Notes: a model not told the origin generated them from the sequence alone. A DNA stretch of 64,000 nucleotides from Thermosynechococcaceae cyanobacterium MS004 (GCA_022402525.1 JAKRSB010000146.1:1-64000); one strand, 5' to 3'; numbered from the stretch's first letter, positions 35,737 through 45,257 are shown. Numbers and translations: made by a program.

Positions 35737-36144
35737 CTAATAGCGCCAGTAAATTCGGCCCTGCCAAAATACACCAATCAGTACCCCGATGAAGTGAACT
35801 TGGGACAGATCGGCCAGTCCAAGGCCAGCAACTGGAATGTTGGATGCCAGCCACAGGACGATCAGGAGGCACAAAATTAAGCTCCAGAGAATATTGGCGT
35901 TGATAAACCGGAGATTGCCGATGCGCTCTAAGCACAGCACGCCCAGTCCACCCACGGCCAGACCGCCACAGCCAAACAGCAGTAGCCCTCCGGCTGGTGT
36001 GACCAGCAGCTTAAAGATGGCGGCGTCAGGCCCTACGATCGCGATCGCCTGTGCAATGGCAAAGTCTAGGGATTTGACGATGAGGACAGCTAGGAGTGCC
36101 GCAAGGAAAAGCGATCGCCAAGGGAGTTGTTTTAAGGCATTCAT
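35737..36144 (-). CDS. hypothetical integral membrane protein
   Basis: 135 residues with four hydrophobic segments: LFLAALLAVLIVKSLDFAIA, LVTPAGGLLLFGCGGLAVGG, ILWSLILCLLIVLWLASNI and HFIGVLIGVFWQGRIYW. The N-terminus MNALKQLPWRS is basic, consistent with a cytoplasmic start. No family recognised. It is divergent from purT, with 147 bp between them. Confidence 0.72.
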   Translation of the reverse strand: MNALKQLPWRSLFLAALLAVLIVKSLDFAIAQAIAIVGPDAAIFKLLVTPAGGLLLFGCGGLAVGGLGVLCLERIGNLRFINANILWSLILCLLIVLWLASNIPVAGLGLADLSQVHFIGVLIGVFWQGRIYWRY

Positions 36145-36291
36145 TCAGTAAGGTTTCCTCAAATCTATTCTCCAATGGATTAGCCAAGGGATTAGCCAAT
36201 GAACGACAAGAGCACAGCTAGGCCAAAATCTACGGAATGACGGCGCGATCGCGATAAAATCAGCCCACTCCTCAAAAACTGTACCGCGAAG

Positions 36292-37533
36292 ATGATCCAG
36301 ACCGTTGTTCCGAATCCTGCTCCCGCTGCTTGGGGGACACCACTCCAGCCTGGCGCAAAAAGGCTAATGCTCCTGGGTTCTGGAGAACTGGGACGAGAGG
36401 TGGCTCTAGAGGCCATGCGTTTGGGTATTGAGGTGATTGCGGTGGATGCCTACCCCCATGCCCCTGCCATGCAGATGGCCCATCGCGCCCACGTCATTAA
36501 TATGCTAGATGGCGCACAGCTTCGTGAGGTCATCCTTTCCGAAAAACCTGACTTAATTGTGCCGGAAGTAGAGGCGATCGCGACGGATACGCTGATTGAG
36601 CTAGAGGCAGAAGGCTGGACGGTCATCCCCACGGCCCGCGCCACCCAGCTCACCATGAATCGAGAGGGCATCCGGCGGCTGGCGGCAGAGGAGCTGGGCT
36701 TAAAAACCTCCCCCTACCGCTTTGCCACCACGAAAGAAGAGTACAAAGCGGCGATCGTTGAATTAGGTATCCCCTGCGTGGTGAAGCCCATCATGAGTTC
36801 ATCGGGGAAAGGACAAAGCCTGATTCGCACCACCGATCAAATTGATGCGGCTTGGGACTATGCCCAAGCTGGAGGGCGCACCCAAGGTCAGCGGGTCATT
36901 GTGGAAGGGTTTGTGCCCTTTGAAACGGAAATTACCCTCCTCACCGTCCGCGCCGTAGATGGCACCCATTTCTGTCCACCCATCGGCCATGTGCAGATAG
37001 AGGGAGACTACCGCGAATCTTGGCAGCCCTGTCCATTATCCCCGCAAACCCTAGCCCAGTGTCAGGCGATCGCCGCCTCGGTAACGGAATCGTTGGGAGG
37101 GTGGGGGCTTTTTGGCGTGGAGCTATTCATTCAGAACAAAATTCAGGGAGAAGACGAAGAGCAGACCGTCTTGTTTAGTGAAGTCAGCCCTCGCCCCCAC
37201 GATACCGGCATGGTCACGATGGTCAGCCAGACGATGTCAGAATTTGAGCTGCACGTTCGCGCTATTTTGGGATTGCCCATTGGCACCATTGCGCTAACTC
37301 AGCCCGGTGCATCCGCCGTCATTCTCGCCTCGGAGGCTGGGGCACCCTCCTTTTCAGGGATGGATGCTGCCCTTGCTGTCCCAACCAGTAAACTGCGGCT
37401 ATTTGGCAAGCCCACTTGCCGCAAAAATCGACGGATGGGCGTCGCCCTCGCCACGGGAACGACTACAGATCAGGCCAGGGAACGCGCAAAAGCCTGTGCT
37501 GCCCAAGTCAGAGTTACTGTCTCTGCGGATTAG
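36292..37533 (+). CDS. purT: formate-dependent GAR transformylase PurT
   Basis: 413 residues. It uses formate and ATP to formylate glycinamide ribonucleotide in purine synthesis. ATP-grasp features are visible: [59 protein letters not shown] and [14 protein letters not shown]. The PurT end region KLRLFGKP and RRMGVALA is present. The extra N-terminal 20 residues ([17 protein letters not shown]) are as in other long PurT forms. Monocistronic by position. Confidence 0.96.
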   Translation: MIQTVVPNPAPAAWGTPLQPGAKRLMLLGSGELGREVALEAMRLGIEVIAVDAYPHAPAMQMAHRAHVINMLDGAQLREVILSEKPDLIVPEVEAIATDTLIELEAEGWTVIPTARATQLTMNREGIRRLAAEELGLKTSPYRFATTKEEYKAAIVELGIPCVVKPIMSSSGKGQSLIRTTDQIDAAWDYAQAGGRTQGQRVIVEGFVPFETEITLLTVRAVDGTHFCPPIGHVQIEGDYRESWQPCPLSPQTLAQCQAIAASVTESLGGWGLFGVELFIQNKIQGEDEEQTVLFSEVSPRPHDTGMVTMVSQTMSEFELHVRAILGLPIGTIALTQPGASAVILASEAGAPSFSGMDAALAVPTSKLRLFGKPTCRKNRRMGVALATGTTTDQARERAKACAAQVRVTVSAD

Positions 37534-37986
37534 GGAGAAATAGTGCCCGTGCCAGTGCCCGTGGGGTCAAGCTCTAAACGGCTTTGGCAAAGTTTTTATA
37601 GGGCGATCGCTCATTTTCAGGAAGGGTCATGAGGTTTTCTCCTGCACGATAGGAATCATAGTCTTTGAGTAGGCTATTGACTCAAATCAAAGCCCTATAC
37701 ATCTTTTCACAAGCGCAAGTAATCGTGTTGCCTGATCTAAAGCACAAGAAGCGCTTAGCCCATCTGTGGAACACCAATAGACATGGGCAGACATGAGCAG
37801 ACATGGGCGAACCGTGAGTATGAACGTCGAGTGCCGATGCTTTTAGCACATTGATTCAGCTTTATTCAATGGCATTGACTTGAAGTTGCCCCTGATCTCA
37901 GCGCTGCCCACAAGGATTATGCCTAATCCCTTGAAAGATTGCGGAAATCAAGCGAAGATAAAGGCGTTTGATTACTGTACAAAAAT
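37534..37986. other. 453-bp intergenic region upstream of the UmuD-like gene
   Basis: No gene seen. Small duplications include GTGCCCGTGCCAGTGCCCGT near 37543 and GCAGACATG (three times) at 37789-37808. The last 20 bp form the repeated motif listed separately. Confidence 0.5.
37967..37986 (+). promoter_or_regulatory. 20-bp motif directly before the UmuD-like start
   Basis: TTTGATTACTGTACAAAAAT ends one base before the ATG. The same 20 bp recur at 38606-38625 with only two bases swapped (TA to AT). CTGTACAAAAAT is identical in both. A LexA-type or other repressor site is possible; it does not fit the published cyanobacterial LexA consensus cleanly. Confidence 0.45.
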
Positions 37987-38550
37987 ATGGGACGTGGGGG
38001 CAAACGACCAGGGGGTGGACGACCCAAGGGGAGCGGTAAGTTTGGCGCAGAGCCAACAAAGGCCATTCGCCTCCCAATTAGTCTAATTGAGCAGATCGAA
38101 CAACTCCAAGCGCGATCGCAGGAGTCTACGGTTGAAGATGTCTTGCGTCCCGTCAGAACCACACGCTATGCGCTGCCGTTTTATATGGTATCCGTGGCCG
38201 CTGGGTTTCCCGCACCGGGAGAAGACTACATAGAAGGCAAAATAGATCTCAATCGCCACCTGATCAAAAATCCGGCGGCGACCTTCCTTGTGCGGGTGAC
38301 GGGTGATTCCATGATTGAGGCAGGCATCCATTCGGGCGATATTTTACTGGTGGATCGATCGCTGCAGCCTGCCGATCAAAAAATTGTCATTGCGGTGCTG
38401 AATGGGGAATTGACCGTCAAACGAATGCACTACGAAAAAGGTCGGCTGTACCTCATGCCAGCCAACCCAGACTACCCTGCGATCGCCATTGAAGAAAGCA
38501 TGGCGCTCCAGGTTTGGGGGGTCGTGACCAACGTGATTCATCCGGTATAG
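37987..38550 (+). CDS. UmuD-like S24 peptidase (translesion polymerase subunit or LexA-like)
   Basis: 187 residues. The C-terminal two thirds are an S24 self-cleaving domain: cleavage dipeptide Ala72-Gly73 (SVAAGFPAP), Ser108 nucleophile (VTGDSMIEAGI) and Lys145 (GELTVKRM). The N-terminus is not a LexA winged helix but a Gly/Arg/Lys-rich AT-hook-like stretch (GKRPGGGRPKGS) followed by a ribbon-helix-helix-like segment (TKAIRLPISLIEQIEQLQAR). UmuD is the best match, but no umuC follows, so it is an orphan here or pairs with a distant polymerase. Cytoplasmic. Confidence 0.82.
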   Translation: MGRGGKRPGGGRPKGSGKFGAEPTKAIRLPISLIEQIEQLQARSQESTVEDVLRPVRTTRYALPFYMVSVAAGFPAPGEDYIEGKIDLNRHLIKNPAATFLVRVTGDSMIEAGIHSGDILLVDRSLQPADQKIVIAVLNGELTVKRMHYEKGRLYLMPANPDYPAIAIEESMALQVWGVVTNVIHPV

Positions 38551-38605
38551 CGGGGCAAGAGCAGACCCAAGGACAGAACGCTTTATAGAACTGTAAAATA
38601 TTTTC

Positions 38606-38625
38606 TTTGATATCTGTACAAAAAT
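38606..38625 (+). promoter_or_regulatory. second copy of the 20-bp motif
   Basis: TTTGATATCTGTACAAAAAT, 18 of 20 bases identical to the motif before the UmuD-like gene. It lies 43 bp before the small gene at 38668. Both copies end in a run of five A followed by T, and the second is flanked by TTTGAT/ATCAAA half-sites. Confidence 0.4.
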
Positions 38626-38667
38626 CAAAAGTGCAATTATTGTAAGGTCTGAAGCCGTGATTTTGGA

Positions 38668-38868
38668 TTGAATGCACCCATGACTCAACTCCCCATGACT
38701 CAACTTCAGCTTCCTCAGTTTCAGGCCACTCTCAAGAACACCGTTGGGCTGCTCACCCTTGAAGATGCAGAGTACCTGGTGTCTCAGGGATGGCTGACGC
38801 CAGAGGGCGTGGTGTATCTTTTTCCCCATGTGGTCAGACGCTATGTAGAAGCGGCTGCTCAGAATTGA
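38668..38868 (+). CDS. small conserved-looking hypothetical protein
   Basis: 66 residues. The first 15 contain a MTQL duplication from a 15-bp repeat (CCCATGACTCAACT). The rest, TVGLLTLEDAEYLVSQGWLT and PEGVVYLFPHVVRRYVEAA, looks like a compact helical domain. No family recognised. ATGs at 38668, 38680 and 38695 are all possible starts. The repeated 20-bp motif upstream suggests co-regulation with the UmuD-like gene. Confidence 0.6.
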   Translation: MNAPMTQLPMTQLQLPQFQATLKNTVGLLTLEDAEYLVSQGWLTPEGVVYLFPHVVRRYVEAAAQN

Positions 38869-38996
38869 GGCTCCACCCCTTTGCCTTTGGCGCAGCGTCA
38901 ACGTGAGGCGGATGTCACAGTAGAGTGATTCATCTGCCGGATTATGAAACAATAGGACTGAACGCATCTCTAGTCCGCATTTGACGCATCACCTCT

Positions 38997-39320
38997 ATGG
39001 GCAATACCTACACCGTTGAAATTAATCATAATGGCGTCGCTCATACCCTGGCGATTCCTGACAACCAAACGATTCTCAATGCGGCCCATGAAGCCGGAAT
39101 AGATCTGCCTAATTCTTGTTCGGCGGGGGTTTGTACAACCTGTGCAGCTCAAATTCTAGAGGGTGAGGTAGATCAAAGCGAGGCGATGGGTCTGGGGCCT
39201 GAAATTGTGGCTCAAGGGTACACCCTCCTATGTGTGGCCTATCCGCGCTCAGACCTCAAAATTGAATCTGGGAAGGAAGATGTTGTATATCACCTTCAGT
39301 TTGGCCAGTTTCAGTCTTAG
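38997..39320 (+). CDS. plant-type [2Fe-2S] ferredoxin
   Basis: 107 residues. The cluster ligands are Cys41, Cys46, Cys49 (NSCSAGVCTTC) and Cys79 (YTLLCVAYP). The chain has the usual acidic surface and an EVDQSE loop. Ferredoxins of this type carry electrons from photosystem I to soluble enzymes. It differs from the main PetF by a slightly longer C-terminus (EDVVYHLQFGQFQS), so it is probably a secondary isoform. Monocistronic, with a likely terminator 32 bp downstream. Confidence 0.93.
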   Translation: MGNTYTVEINHNGVAHTLAIPDNQTILNAAHEAGIDLPNSCSAGVCTTCAAQILEGEVDQSEAMGLGPEIVAQGYTLLCVAYPRSDLKIESGKEDVVYHLQFGQFQS

Positions 39321-39351
39321 TTCAGGTTTAGGTTTAGTTCAGGTTTAGCTC

Positions 39352-39376
39352 AGGTTTAAGTTCAAACCTAATTTTT
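39352..39376 (+). terminator. intrinsic terminator after the ferredoxin gene
   Basis: AGGTTT and AAACCT pair around AAGTTC and are followed by AATTTTT. The left arm lies at the end of a run of TTTAGTTCAGG-type imperfect repeats (39318-39360). Confidence 0.6.
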
Positions 39377-39562
39377 AGCTCTGTTCTGCTCTATTTTTTT
39401 CAGCCTTGGGGCTGTTCAAGTTTTGAGCTGTTCTGTATGTGCTTTCGCTGGATGCATTGCGGGATGATGTACTGCACCGCGATCGCTGAAGCCTCTGATA
39501 CAGATCCGCCCCTTTGAGTCGCTCCATTTATCCTCAACTCCATTTTTTCCTCTCTTTAGCCG

Positions 39563-39781
39563 TTGAATATTCAGTTCACCACGGTACAGGTCCCCATCCC
39601 CCCCAACGCGCTGACGCTCTTTCAGGAGATCGAAGGGCAGCTCAGCCTGCAGGGCGAGCCGCTGCGCTGGGCCATTACTGGCGTTGAGGATGGAGTGGCG
39701 TTGATTGAAGCAGTTGTGCTTCAGTCATCTACCCCTGCTGGGGATGGGCTTTACCCCAGTGCGTTTGCCGAGCAAGAATAG
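39563..39781 (+). CDS. small conserved cyanobacterial hypothetical protein
   Basis: 72 residues: NIQFTTVQVPIPPNALTLF, then EGQLSLQGEPLRWAITGVED and EAVVLQSS. An alpha/beta composition without membrane segments. Start is TTG; no ATG is available nearby. It is followed by the DUF3326 gene 26 bp downstream on the same strand, so they are probably co-transcribed. Function unknown. Confidence 0.65.
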   Translation: MNIQFTTVQVPIPPNALTLFQEIEGQLSLQGEPLRWAITGVEDGVALIEAVVLQSSTPAGDGLYPSAFAEQE

Positions 39782-39807
39782 TCCTGAACCTTGGCCTGAA
39801 TCCTGAC

Positions 39808-40965
39808 GTGAATCCTGGCGTGAATCCTAACCGTCCTTTTAACGTTGCGCTAATTATTCCGACCGGCATTGGAGCGGCCATCGGCGGCTATGCCGGAGAT
39901 GCCCTGCCCGTCGCCCGCGCGATCGCCCAAGTTTGCGATCGCCTGATTACCCACCCCAATATCCTGAATGGCGCGCAGCTTTACTGGCCGATTCCGAATG
40001 CGGACTACGTAGAAGGGTATGGGCTGGATCAGTTTGCGGCGGGTCGCTGGGGACTCCGGGCTGTGCAATCCAACACCATTGGCCTAGTGATTGATAGCGG
40101 ACTGGAGCCAGACTTGCGCCTGCGCCACCTTCAGGCTGCGGATGCGGCACGGGCTACCCTAGGGCTAACCCTCACCGATGCGGCTCTCACCGATGCGCCC
40201 CTGGGCGTCACGCTCTCCACCGCAGCTTCTGGCGCAACCTGGGGCACGCTGCAAAATCCAGACAGCCTCCTGCGGGCGGCGGCGGCGGTCATTCAGGCGG
40301 GAGCCACCGCGATCGCCGTTGTGGCACGATTTCCAGATGATGTGGGCAGTGCTGCCCTAGAGCAGTATCGCCATGGGTCAGGGGTAGACCCCCTAGCTGG
40401 TGCTGAAGCCGTCATTAGCCATCTGGTGGTGCGTACCTTCGGATTACCTTGCGCCCATGCCCCTGCCCTGCTGCCCCTGCCCCTTGACCCAAACCTAAGT
40501 CCCCGCTCTGCCGCAGAAGAATTGGGGCACACCTTTTTGCCCTGTGTTTTAGTGGGGCTGAGCCGTGCCCCACAGTTTGTCACCGCCTCCAATCGCTCTG
40601 AATCTGGGCAAGATCATCTTGGGCAAGATCATCTTTGGCGAAATAATCTTTGGCGAGATAATGTTGATGCCGTTGTGGTTCCAGAGAGCGCCTGTGGCGG
40701 CAGCGCGGTTTTAAGCTGGAGCCAGACCCAAGCCAAAATTATTACCGTGGCCGACAACGCCACAACCCTAAACGTGACGCCCGAATTATTGGGGCTGCCT
40801 GAGCTGATGGGGCCAAACAGACTGCGATCGCAGTCCTACGGGGAAGCGATCGGGATGCTAGTGGCCCTGAGGGCGGGGCTAAATCCGCTCTCGCTGACGC
40901 CGCACATTCAGCCTATTGGCTGGCTTACTTCCCAGACAGAAGCCACTAAACCTGTTAGGGTTTAA
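39808..40965 (+). CDS. DUF3326 family protein
   Basis: 385 residues. Conserved features of DUF3326 include VALIIPTGIGAAIGGYAGDA, HPNILNGAQLYWPIPNADYVEGYGLD (N-terminal third), VAVVARFPDD, AEAVISHLV and VPESACGGSAVLSW. Function unknown; conserved in cyanobacteria and plastid-bearing plants. The segment ESGQDHLGQDHLWRNNLWRD (about 267-286) comes from two back-to-back short duplications and probably forms a surface loop. Two in-frame GTG codons (39808, 39820) are both usable starts. Confidence 0.85.
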   Translation: MNPGVNPNRPFNVALIIPTGIGAAIGGYAGDALPVARAIAQVCDRLITHPNILNGAQLYWPIPNADYVEGYGLDQFAAGRWGLRAVQSNTIGLVIDSGLEPDLRLRHLQAADAARATLGLTLTDAALTDAPLGVTLSTAASGATWGTLQNPDSLLRAAAAVIQAGATAIAVVARFPDDVGSAALEQYRHGSGVDPLAGAEAVISHLVVRTFGLPCAHAPALLPLPLDPNLSPRSAAEELGHTFLPCVLVGLSRAPQFVTASNRSESGQDHLGQDHLWRNNLWRDNVDAVVVPESACGGSAVLSWSQTQAKIITVADNATTLNVTPELLGLPELMGPNRLRSQSYGEAIGMLVALRAGLNPLSLTPHIQPIGWLTSQTEATKPVRV

Positions 40966-41072
40966 GTATCGGTCGGGCTTAATATATCCCATGAGTGGCC
41001 TATTAACGTCCCAAAAACGTCCCAAAAACGTCCCAGATAAGATTTGACCCAGATAGGGTTTCGCGGAGCCTT

Positions 41073-41675
41073 GTGGCAAAACTCACCTCTCAAGAACCTG
41101 AACTAGAGCCCCTAAGTCGCGCCCAGATTTTGATAGCCATTGGGCTGACGGCTCTATTGCTGTTGGTGGTTGCAAAAGTTTGGCTACGGCTCGACCCTCT
41201 CCCGCAGTTTCCCCTACATTGGAGTGCTCAAGACCTGCTGTGGGGGGCTCTGCTCAGCGCGGGCATTACGGGAGGCAGTGCGCTCCTGTATCAGTTTTGG
41301 CCTCAGTATCGCACTTCCGCAGATTGGTATCTCAACTTCATTATCAAGCCGCTCCTGTGGCCGGATTTAATCTGGCTGGGGCTACTCCCTGGACTCAGTG
41401 AGGAGCTTTTATTTCGGGGCGTTATGCTGCCTGCGCTGGGTCTAGACTGGTTTGGGCTATTGGCCTCTAGCCTTTGCTTTGGGGTACTCCACATGAGCAG
41501 TGTTAAGCAGTGGCCCTATGCTGTCTGGGCAATGGTCATTGGTTTGGCGCTGGGCGCTAGCCTCCTGCTGACGGGCAACCTACTGGTGCCCGTCTCCGCC
41601 CATATTTTGACGAATATTATTGCTAGCACAACCTGGAAATGGCGATCGCAGCGCCCATCTCAAGTTTCCAGCTAA
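41073..41675 (+). CDS. CPBP family intramembrane glutamic endopeptidase
   Basis: 200 residues, about six membrane helices. The CAAX-protease/bacteriocin-processing (CPBP) motifs are LSEELLFRGVML (catalytic Glu-Glu and Arg), SSLCFGVLHMSS (His) and SAHILTNIIAS (His). The GTG start follows AGCCTT. CPBP proteins cleave or process membrane substrates; the target is unknown. 107 bp after DUF3326, in the same direction. The gap contains a triplicated AACGTCCCAA unit (41006-41034). Confidence 0.88.
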   Translation: MAKLTSQEPELEPLSRAQILIAIGLTALLLLVVAKVWLRLDPLPQFPLHWSAQDLLWGALLSAGITGGSALLYQFWPQYRTSADWYLNFIIKPLLWPDLIWLGLLPGLSEELLFRGVMLPALGLDWFGLLASSLCFGVLHMSSVKQWPYAVWAMVIGLALGASLLLTGNLLVPVSAHILTNIIASTTWKWRSQRPSQVSS

Positions 41676-41797
41676 ATGCTTCAGCATCCTGGTATAGACC
41701 TTACCAACTTACCCTTGTTGCCGTAAGACAAATCAACGATATCTGCAGAAGCAGCTTAAGCCCCGAACAGCTTTGCTGGCTGAATTTTTAGAGTGAT

Positions 41798-41869
41798 GGG
41801 CGGTGAGGGACTCGAACCCCCGACAACCTCGGTGTAAACGAGACGCTCTACCAACTGAGCTAACCGCCC
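41798..41869 (-). tRNA. tRNA-Val(UAC)
   Basis: A 72-nt cloverleaf on the minus strand. Acceptor arm GGGCGGT/ACCGCCC, D arm GCTC/GAGC, anticodon loop TTTACAC with anticodon UAC, and T arm GGGGG TTCGAGT CCCTC. No encoded CCA. Confidence 0.95.
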
Positions 41870-42009
41870 TCAAAACGCTTAAAGCTGCCTTTAACTTTGC
41901 AAACTTGTAAACGCTGAACTATCCTAGCAAACATTGTGCGTGAATTAAATAGGCTTCAGTGAATTGACTTCAGCGAAATAGACTTATCCCCATACATTCA
42001 GCACCTTTT

Positions 42010-42552
42010 ATGCCAAGCGGGGCAACTCATGACCAGATTACTCTAAGCTGCTTGCCAATTGTGGGAGGACTTGGGCTTGCCGTAACCCACAGCGCCAGCA
42101 TTACGTTGAGCCTGACGGGAAGTTTTTTGTTCAGTGGCTTGATGTTTGGCCCCGATCTTGACATTTACTCTGTGCAGTTTAAGCGCTGGGGGCTGCTGCG
42201 CTGGCTCTGGCTTCCCTACCAAAAAGGACTTCAGCATCGCTCTTGGCTTTCCCACGGCCCCATTGTGGGAACCCTGGGGCGTCTTGTTTATCTCGGCCTT
42301 TGGGGGCTGATCTGCGCGGCGATCGCCCTGAGTCTGGGCCTGATGACCCGCTGGCTCGCTTGGGACTGGCAAGTTATTTTTACCCTAAAAGGGCATCTGC
42401 TAACCGTTGGGGGTCAGTACCCTTGGGAAATTGGTGGGGCGCTCTTAGGGCTGGAGCTTGGCGCGATGAGCCATTCCTTGAGCGATGTGCTTGGTTCTGT
42501 CTGGCGCAATCTGCGGAAGCGGCGATCGCGGTTTCGCTCTAAGCGCTCGTGA
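42010..42552 (+). CDS. DUF2227 putative metal-binding membrane protein
   Basis: 180 residues. The DUF2227 pattern of His/Asp residues is present: PSGATHDQITL at the N-terminus, GPDLDIYS (about 53), HRSWLSHGPIVG (about 77) and GAMSHSLSDVLGSV (about 152). These are probable metal ligands. Four membrane helices alternate with them. The C-terminus is Arg/Lys-rich. Resembles YdjM/phospholipase C-like membrane hydrolases; the substrate is unknown. Confidence 0.82.
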   Translation: MPSGATHDQITLSCLPIVGGLGLAVTHSASITLSLTGSFLFSGLMFGPDLDIYSVQFKRWGLLRWLWLPYQKGLQHRSWLSHGPIVGTLGRLVYLGLWGLICAAIALSLGLMTRWLAWDWQVIFTLKGHLLTVGGQYPWEIGGALLGLELGAMSHSLSDVLGSVWRNLRKRRSRFRSKRS

Positions 42553-42649
42553 CTCAGACCCAAGCCCAACTTACAATCGTCGCTTCCTTGAGGGGGACAA
42601 GATAGACTGATGTAAATCAAGTCACAGTAGTCACCATAGACCCGAATTT

Positions 42650-43771
42650 ATGAATGTTTTGAGTGCTGAGGCAGGACTTTGCGTGATCACAGTCTCGGAG
42701 CTATTGAGTGGTTCACTGCCACCCTCTAGGCCAATCCTAGTCACGCTGGTGGAAACCGATGAGCAGCTTCAGAAATTAGTAAACTGGCTCAGTGGCCAAG
42801 TTGATCCACATCATGCCCTGACGCTCATTTCAGCCACAGGTCAATCGTTTACCCAGGCGCTCTCCAAACTCAATCTTTCTGAAATCCAGCTATTTCCGAT
42901 CCAGGTTTATATTCCACCCTACCTGTCCTCCCAGGCGATCGCCCTTGAAAAGCTGACCCATGTCGTCGCTCAGCTCCGCAATCCAGAAGAAGGCTGTCCG
43001 TGGGACCTGGCGCAAACCCCCGAAACCCTGATTCCCTACATCATCGAGGAAGCCTACGAAACCGTCGATGCAATTCGTCAAGGAGAACCAGAGGCGATCG
43101 CCGATGAATTGGGCGACCTTCTGCTCCAGGTTGTCTTACAGTCTCAAATTGCGGGTGAATCTCAGCAGTTTTCCCTCACTAGGGTGATTGAAGGCATTGC
43201 CGCCAAGCTGATTCGGCGTCATCCCCATGTCTTTAGCGATGTGCAGGTTAGCGGGATTGAAGAAGTCCATACCAACTGGGAAAAGATTAAAGCCGCCGAA
43301 AAAGGGGAAGCAGAATCTGCGCTGGAAGTTTTAAGTCAAAAGCTTCAGCGCTATACTCGTCGTCTGCCGCCCCTGATGGCTAGCCTGAAGGTATCTGAAA
43401 AAGCAGCGGCATCTGGGTTTGAATGGCCAGATATGGAAGGCGTCTGGGCCAAATTTTATGAAGAGCTATCGGAGTTCCAGGAGGCGCTGCTCAACGGTAA
43501 CGCGCAAGAGCAAGAAGCGGAGCTTGGCGATCTGATCTTTACACTCATTAATATTGCCCGCTGGTGCAGCATCGACCCCACGACTGCGCTACACCAAACG
43601 AACCTGAAGCTCATTGAGCGAATTCAGCTCATTGAGGCAAAGGCAGAAAAGCCGCTGGGTGAATACAGCCCTGAGGATCTAGAGGATCTTTGGCAAGCGG
43701 CAAAGCGAGAGCTGAGGGCTGAGGCTACAGCGGTGGAGCAACTGCCGCAATCTTCTGAAGTGGCCGTCTAG
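42650..43771 (+). CDS. mazG: nucleoside triphosphate pyrophosphohydrolase MazG
   Basis: Hydrolyses NTPs and dNTPs to monophosphates and pyrophosphate. Two MazG helical domains are visible. The first has CPWDLAQTPETLIPYIIEEAYE and DELGDLLLQVVLQSQIA; the second has FEWPDMEGVWAKFYEELSEF and EAELGDLIFTLIN. The EExxE and ExxD metal motifs are intact. A 95-residue N-terminal extension (LVTLVETDEQLQKLVNWLSG) looks like a worn SAM-dependent tetrapyrrole-methylase domain, as seen fused to MazG in other bacteria; it is too short to be active. Confidence 0.93.
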   Translation: MNVLSAEAGLCVITVSELLSGSLPPSRPILVTLVETDEQLQKLVNWLSGQVDPHHALTLISATGQSFTQALSKLNLSEIQLFPIQVYIPPYLSSQAIALEKLTHVVAQLRNPEEGCPWDLAQTPETLIPYIIEEAYETVDAIRQGEPEAIADELGDLLLQVVLQSQIAGESQQFSLTRVIEGIAAKLIRRHPHVFSDVQVSGIEEVHTNWEKIKAAEKGEAESALEVLSQKLQRYTRRLPPLMASLKVSEKAAASGFEWPDMEGVWAKFYEELSEFQEALLNGNAQEQEAELGDLIFTLINIARWCSIDPTTALHQTNLKLIERIQLIEAKAEKPLGEYSPEDLEDLWQAAKRELRAEATAVEQLPQSSEVAV

Positions 43772-43934
43772 CCTCGTCGTTCGCGTTTATGCTGTTGCCT
43801 CATGACAGCCCACTTAATCTCGGTTAGATATCTCGTTTAGAATCCTCAGATGTTTCTCACCTAGATCTGGAGGCAAACTTCAGGGACAAACTTGGGCAGT
43901 CTTTTTTTCTCTTCCTCTGGTTATTCGGTACTTC

Positions 43935-45257
43935 ATGCGGATTTTTTTAATCGTCTGGATTGGGCAATTCATTTCCCTCCTTGGCTCCAAGCTCAGTGAG
44001 TTTGCCTTGGCACTATGGGCCTATCAGCAAGTGGGATCTACAACCCAAGTTGCGGTTCTGGTCGTTCTGCTGTACTTGCCGAATATTCTGATTTCTCCCT
44101 TTGCTGGCTCCTTGATTGACCGCTGTAATCGTCGCTGGGCGATGATTTTTAGTGATTCACTATCGGGAGTTTGCTCCATTGTGGCGCTCCTGTTGACCGT
44201 TACCGGACAGCTTCAGCTTTGGCATATTTATCTGGGGGTTCCGATTCTGTCGATCGCAGGGGCTTTCCAAGCGCCAGCCTATGCAGCAGCGATCGCCCAG
44301 CTCGTCCCCAGAAAACATTACGGCCGCGCCAACGGCATGACCGAGATCCCCTTGGCCGTTTCTAGGATTTTGACCCCCCTTCTGGCCGCCCTGCTGCTTG
44401 GAATCATCAAGCTTCAGGGGGTCTTACTCATAGACTGCCTGACCTTTCTTACGGCATTGGTGACTCTATCCATTGTTCGATTCCCTAAACTTCAGACCAG
44501 CCAGACCCTGAAAAACAGCAGCGTACAGCAGCTTGGGAAAGAGGCGATCGCGTCCTGGCGCTATATTCGCGCTAGAGCGCCTTTATTTAGACTCTGGCTT
44601 TTTATCATTGCCACCTACTTCACCATTGGCATGTTTGATATTGCCTTTTGGCTGCTTGTTCTCAAGTTTGGCTCTGCTACACAGTTTGGCATTGTCATTT
44701 CGGCCGCCGGATGCGGCATGTTGGCGGGCAGCATGGCCATGAGCGCTTGGGGGCGACCGCGACGGCGCGTCTTGGGTATTTTAAAGCTCACCGCCTTCCA
44801 GGGGATCGTCGTGATCGGGCTGGGGTTAGGAGTCAAGCTATCTCTGGCAGTGGCCAGTCTGGGGGCATTTCTTTATTTATTTGCAGACCCCATTATTATG
44901 GGAGCCAATCGCGCCATCTGGCAGCAGCAGATTCCCCAAGAGCTTCAGGGGAGGGTGTTTGCGGTTCTCCTCATGTTTCAGCGAGGGGCAATGATTCCGG
45001 CCTACTTGATCACAGGGCTGCTGGTTGACCGCGTGTTTGAGCCACTGTTTGCCACCCATCCCTTTTGGCAAAATAGCTTGGGCAAACTCCTGGGTAATGA
45101 ACCCGGTACGGGAATTTGCTTATTTTTGATGCTGCTGGGCGTTGCAAAACTGCTGCTGTCTGCGTTTGCGGCTCAAGATGCTCTGCTGCGAACTGCCGAG
45201 CGTCCCATGCATGATCTGGATGCGGTGGCGAGAGTCAATAGTCCGTCTGGTTTATAG
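43935..45257 (+). CDS. MFS transporter (enterobactin exporter EntS-like group)
   Basis: 440 residues with 12 expected membrane helices. The opening FLIVWIGQFISLLGSKLSEF and the loop GSLIDRCNRRWAMIFSD (the conserved Asp-Arg of MFS loop 2-3) place it in the MFS_3/EntS-like group of multidrug or siderophore exporters. The QELQGRVFAVLLMFQRGAMI segment is characteristic of that group. Substrate unknown. Monocistronic; a dispersed repeat lies after it. Confidence 0.88.
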   Translation: MRIFLIVWIGQFISLLGSKLSEFALALWAYQQVGSTTQVAVLVVLLYLPNILISPFAGSLIDRCNRRWAMIFSDSLSGVCSIVALLLTVTGQLQLWHIYLGVPILSIAGAFQAPAYAAAIAQLVPRKHYGRANGMTEIPLAVSRILTPLLAALLLGIIKLQGVLLIDCLTFLTALVTLSIVRFPKLQTSQTLKNSSVQQLGKEAIASWRYIRARAPLFRLWLFIIATYFTIGMFDIAFWLLVLKFGSATQFGIVISAAGCGMLAGSMAMSAWGRPRRRVLGILKLTAFQGIVVIGLGLGVKLSLAVASLGAFLYLFADPIIMGANRAIWQQQIPQELQGRVFAVLLMFQRGAMIPAYLITGLLVDRVFEPLFATHPFWQNSLGKLLGNEPGTGICLFLMLLGVAKLLLSAFAAQDALLRTAERPMHDLDAVARVNSPSGL

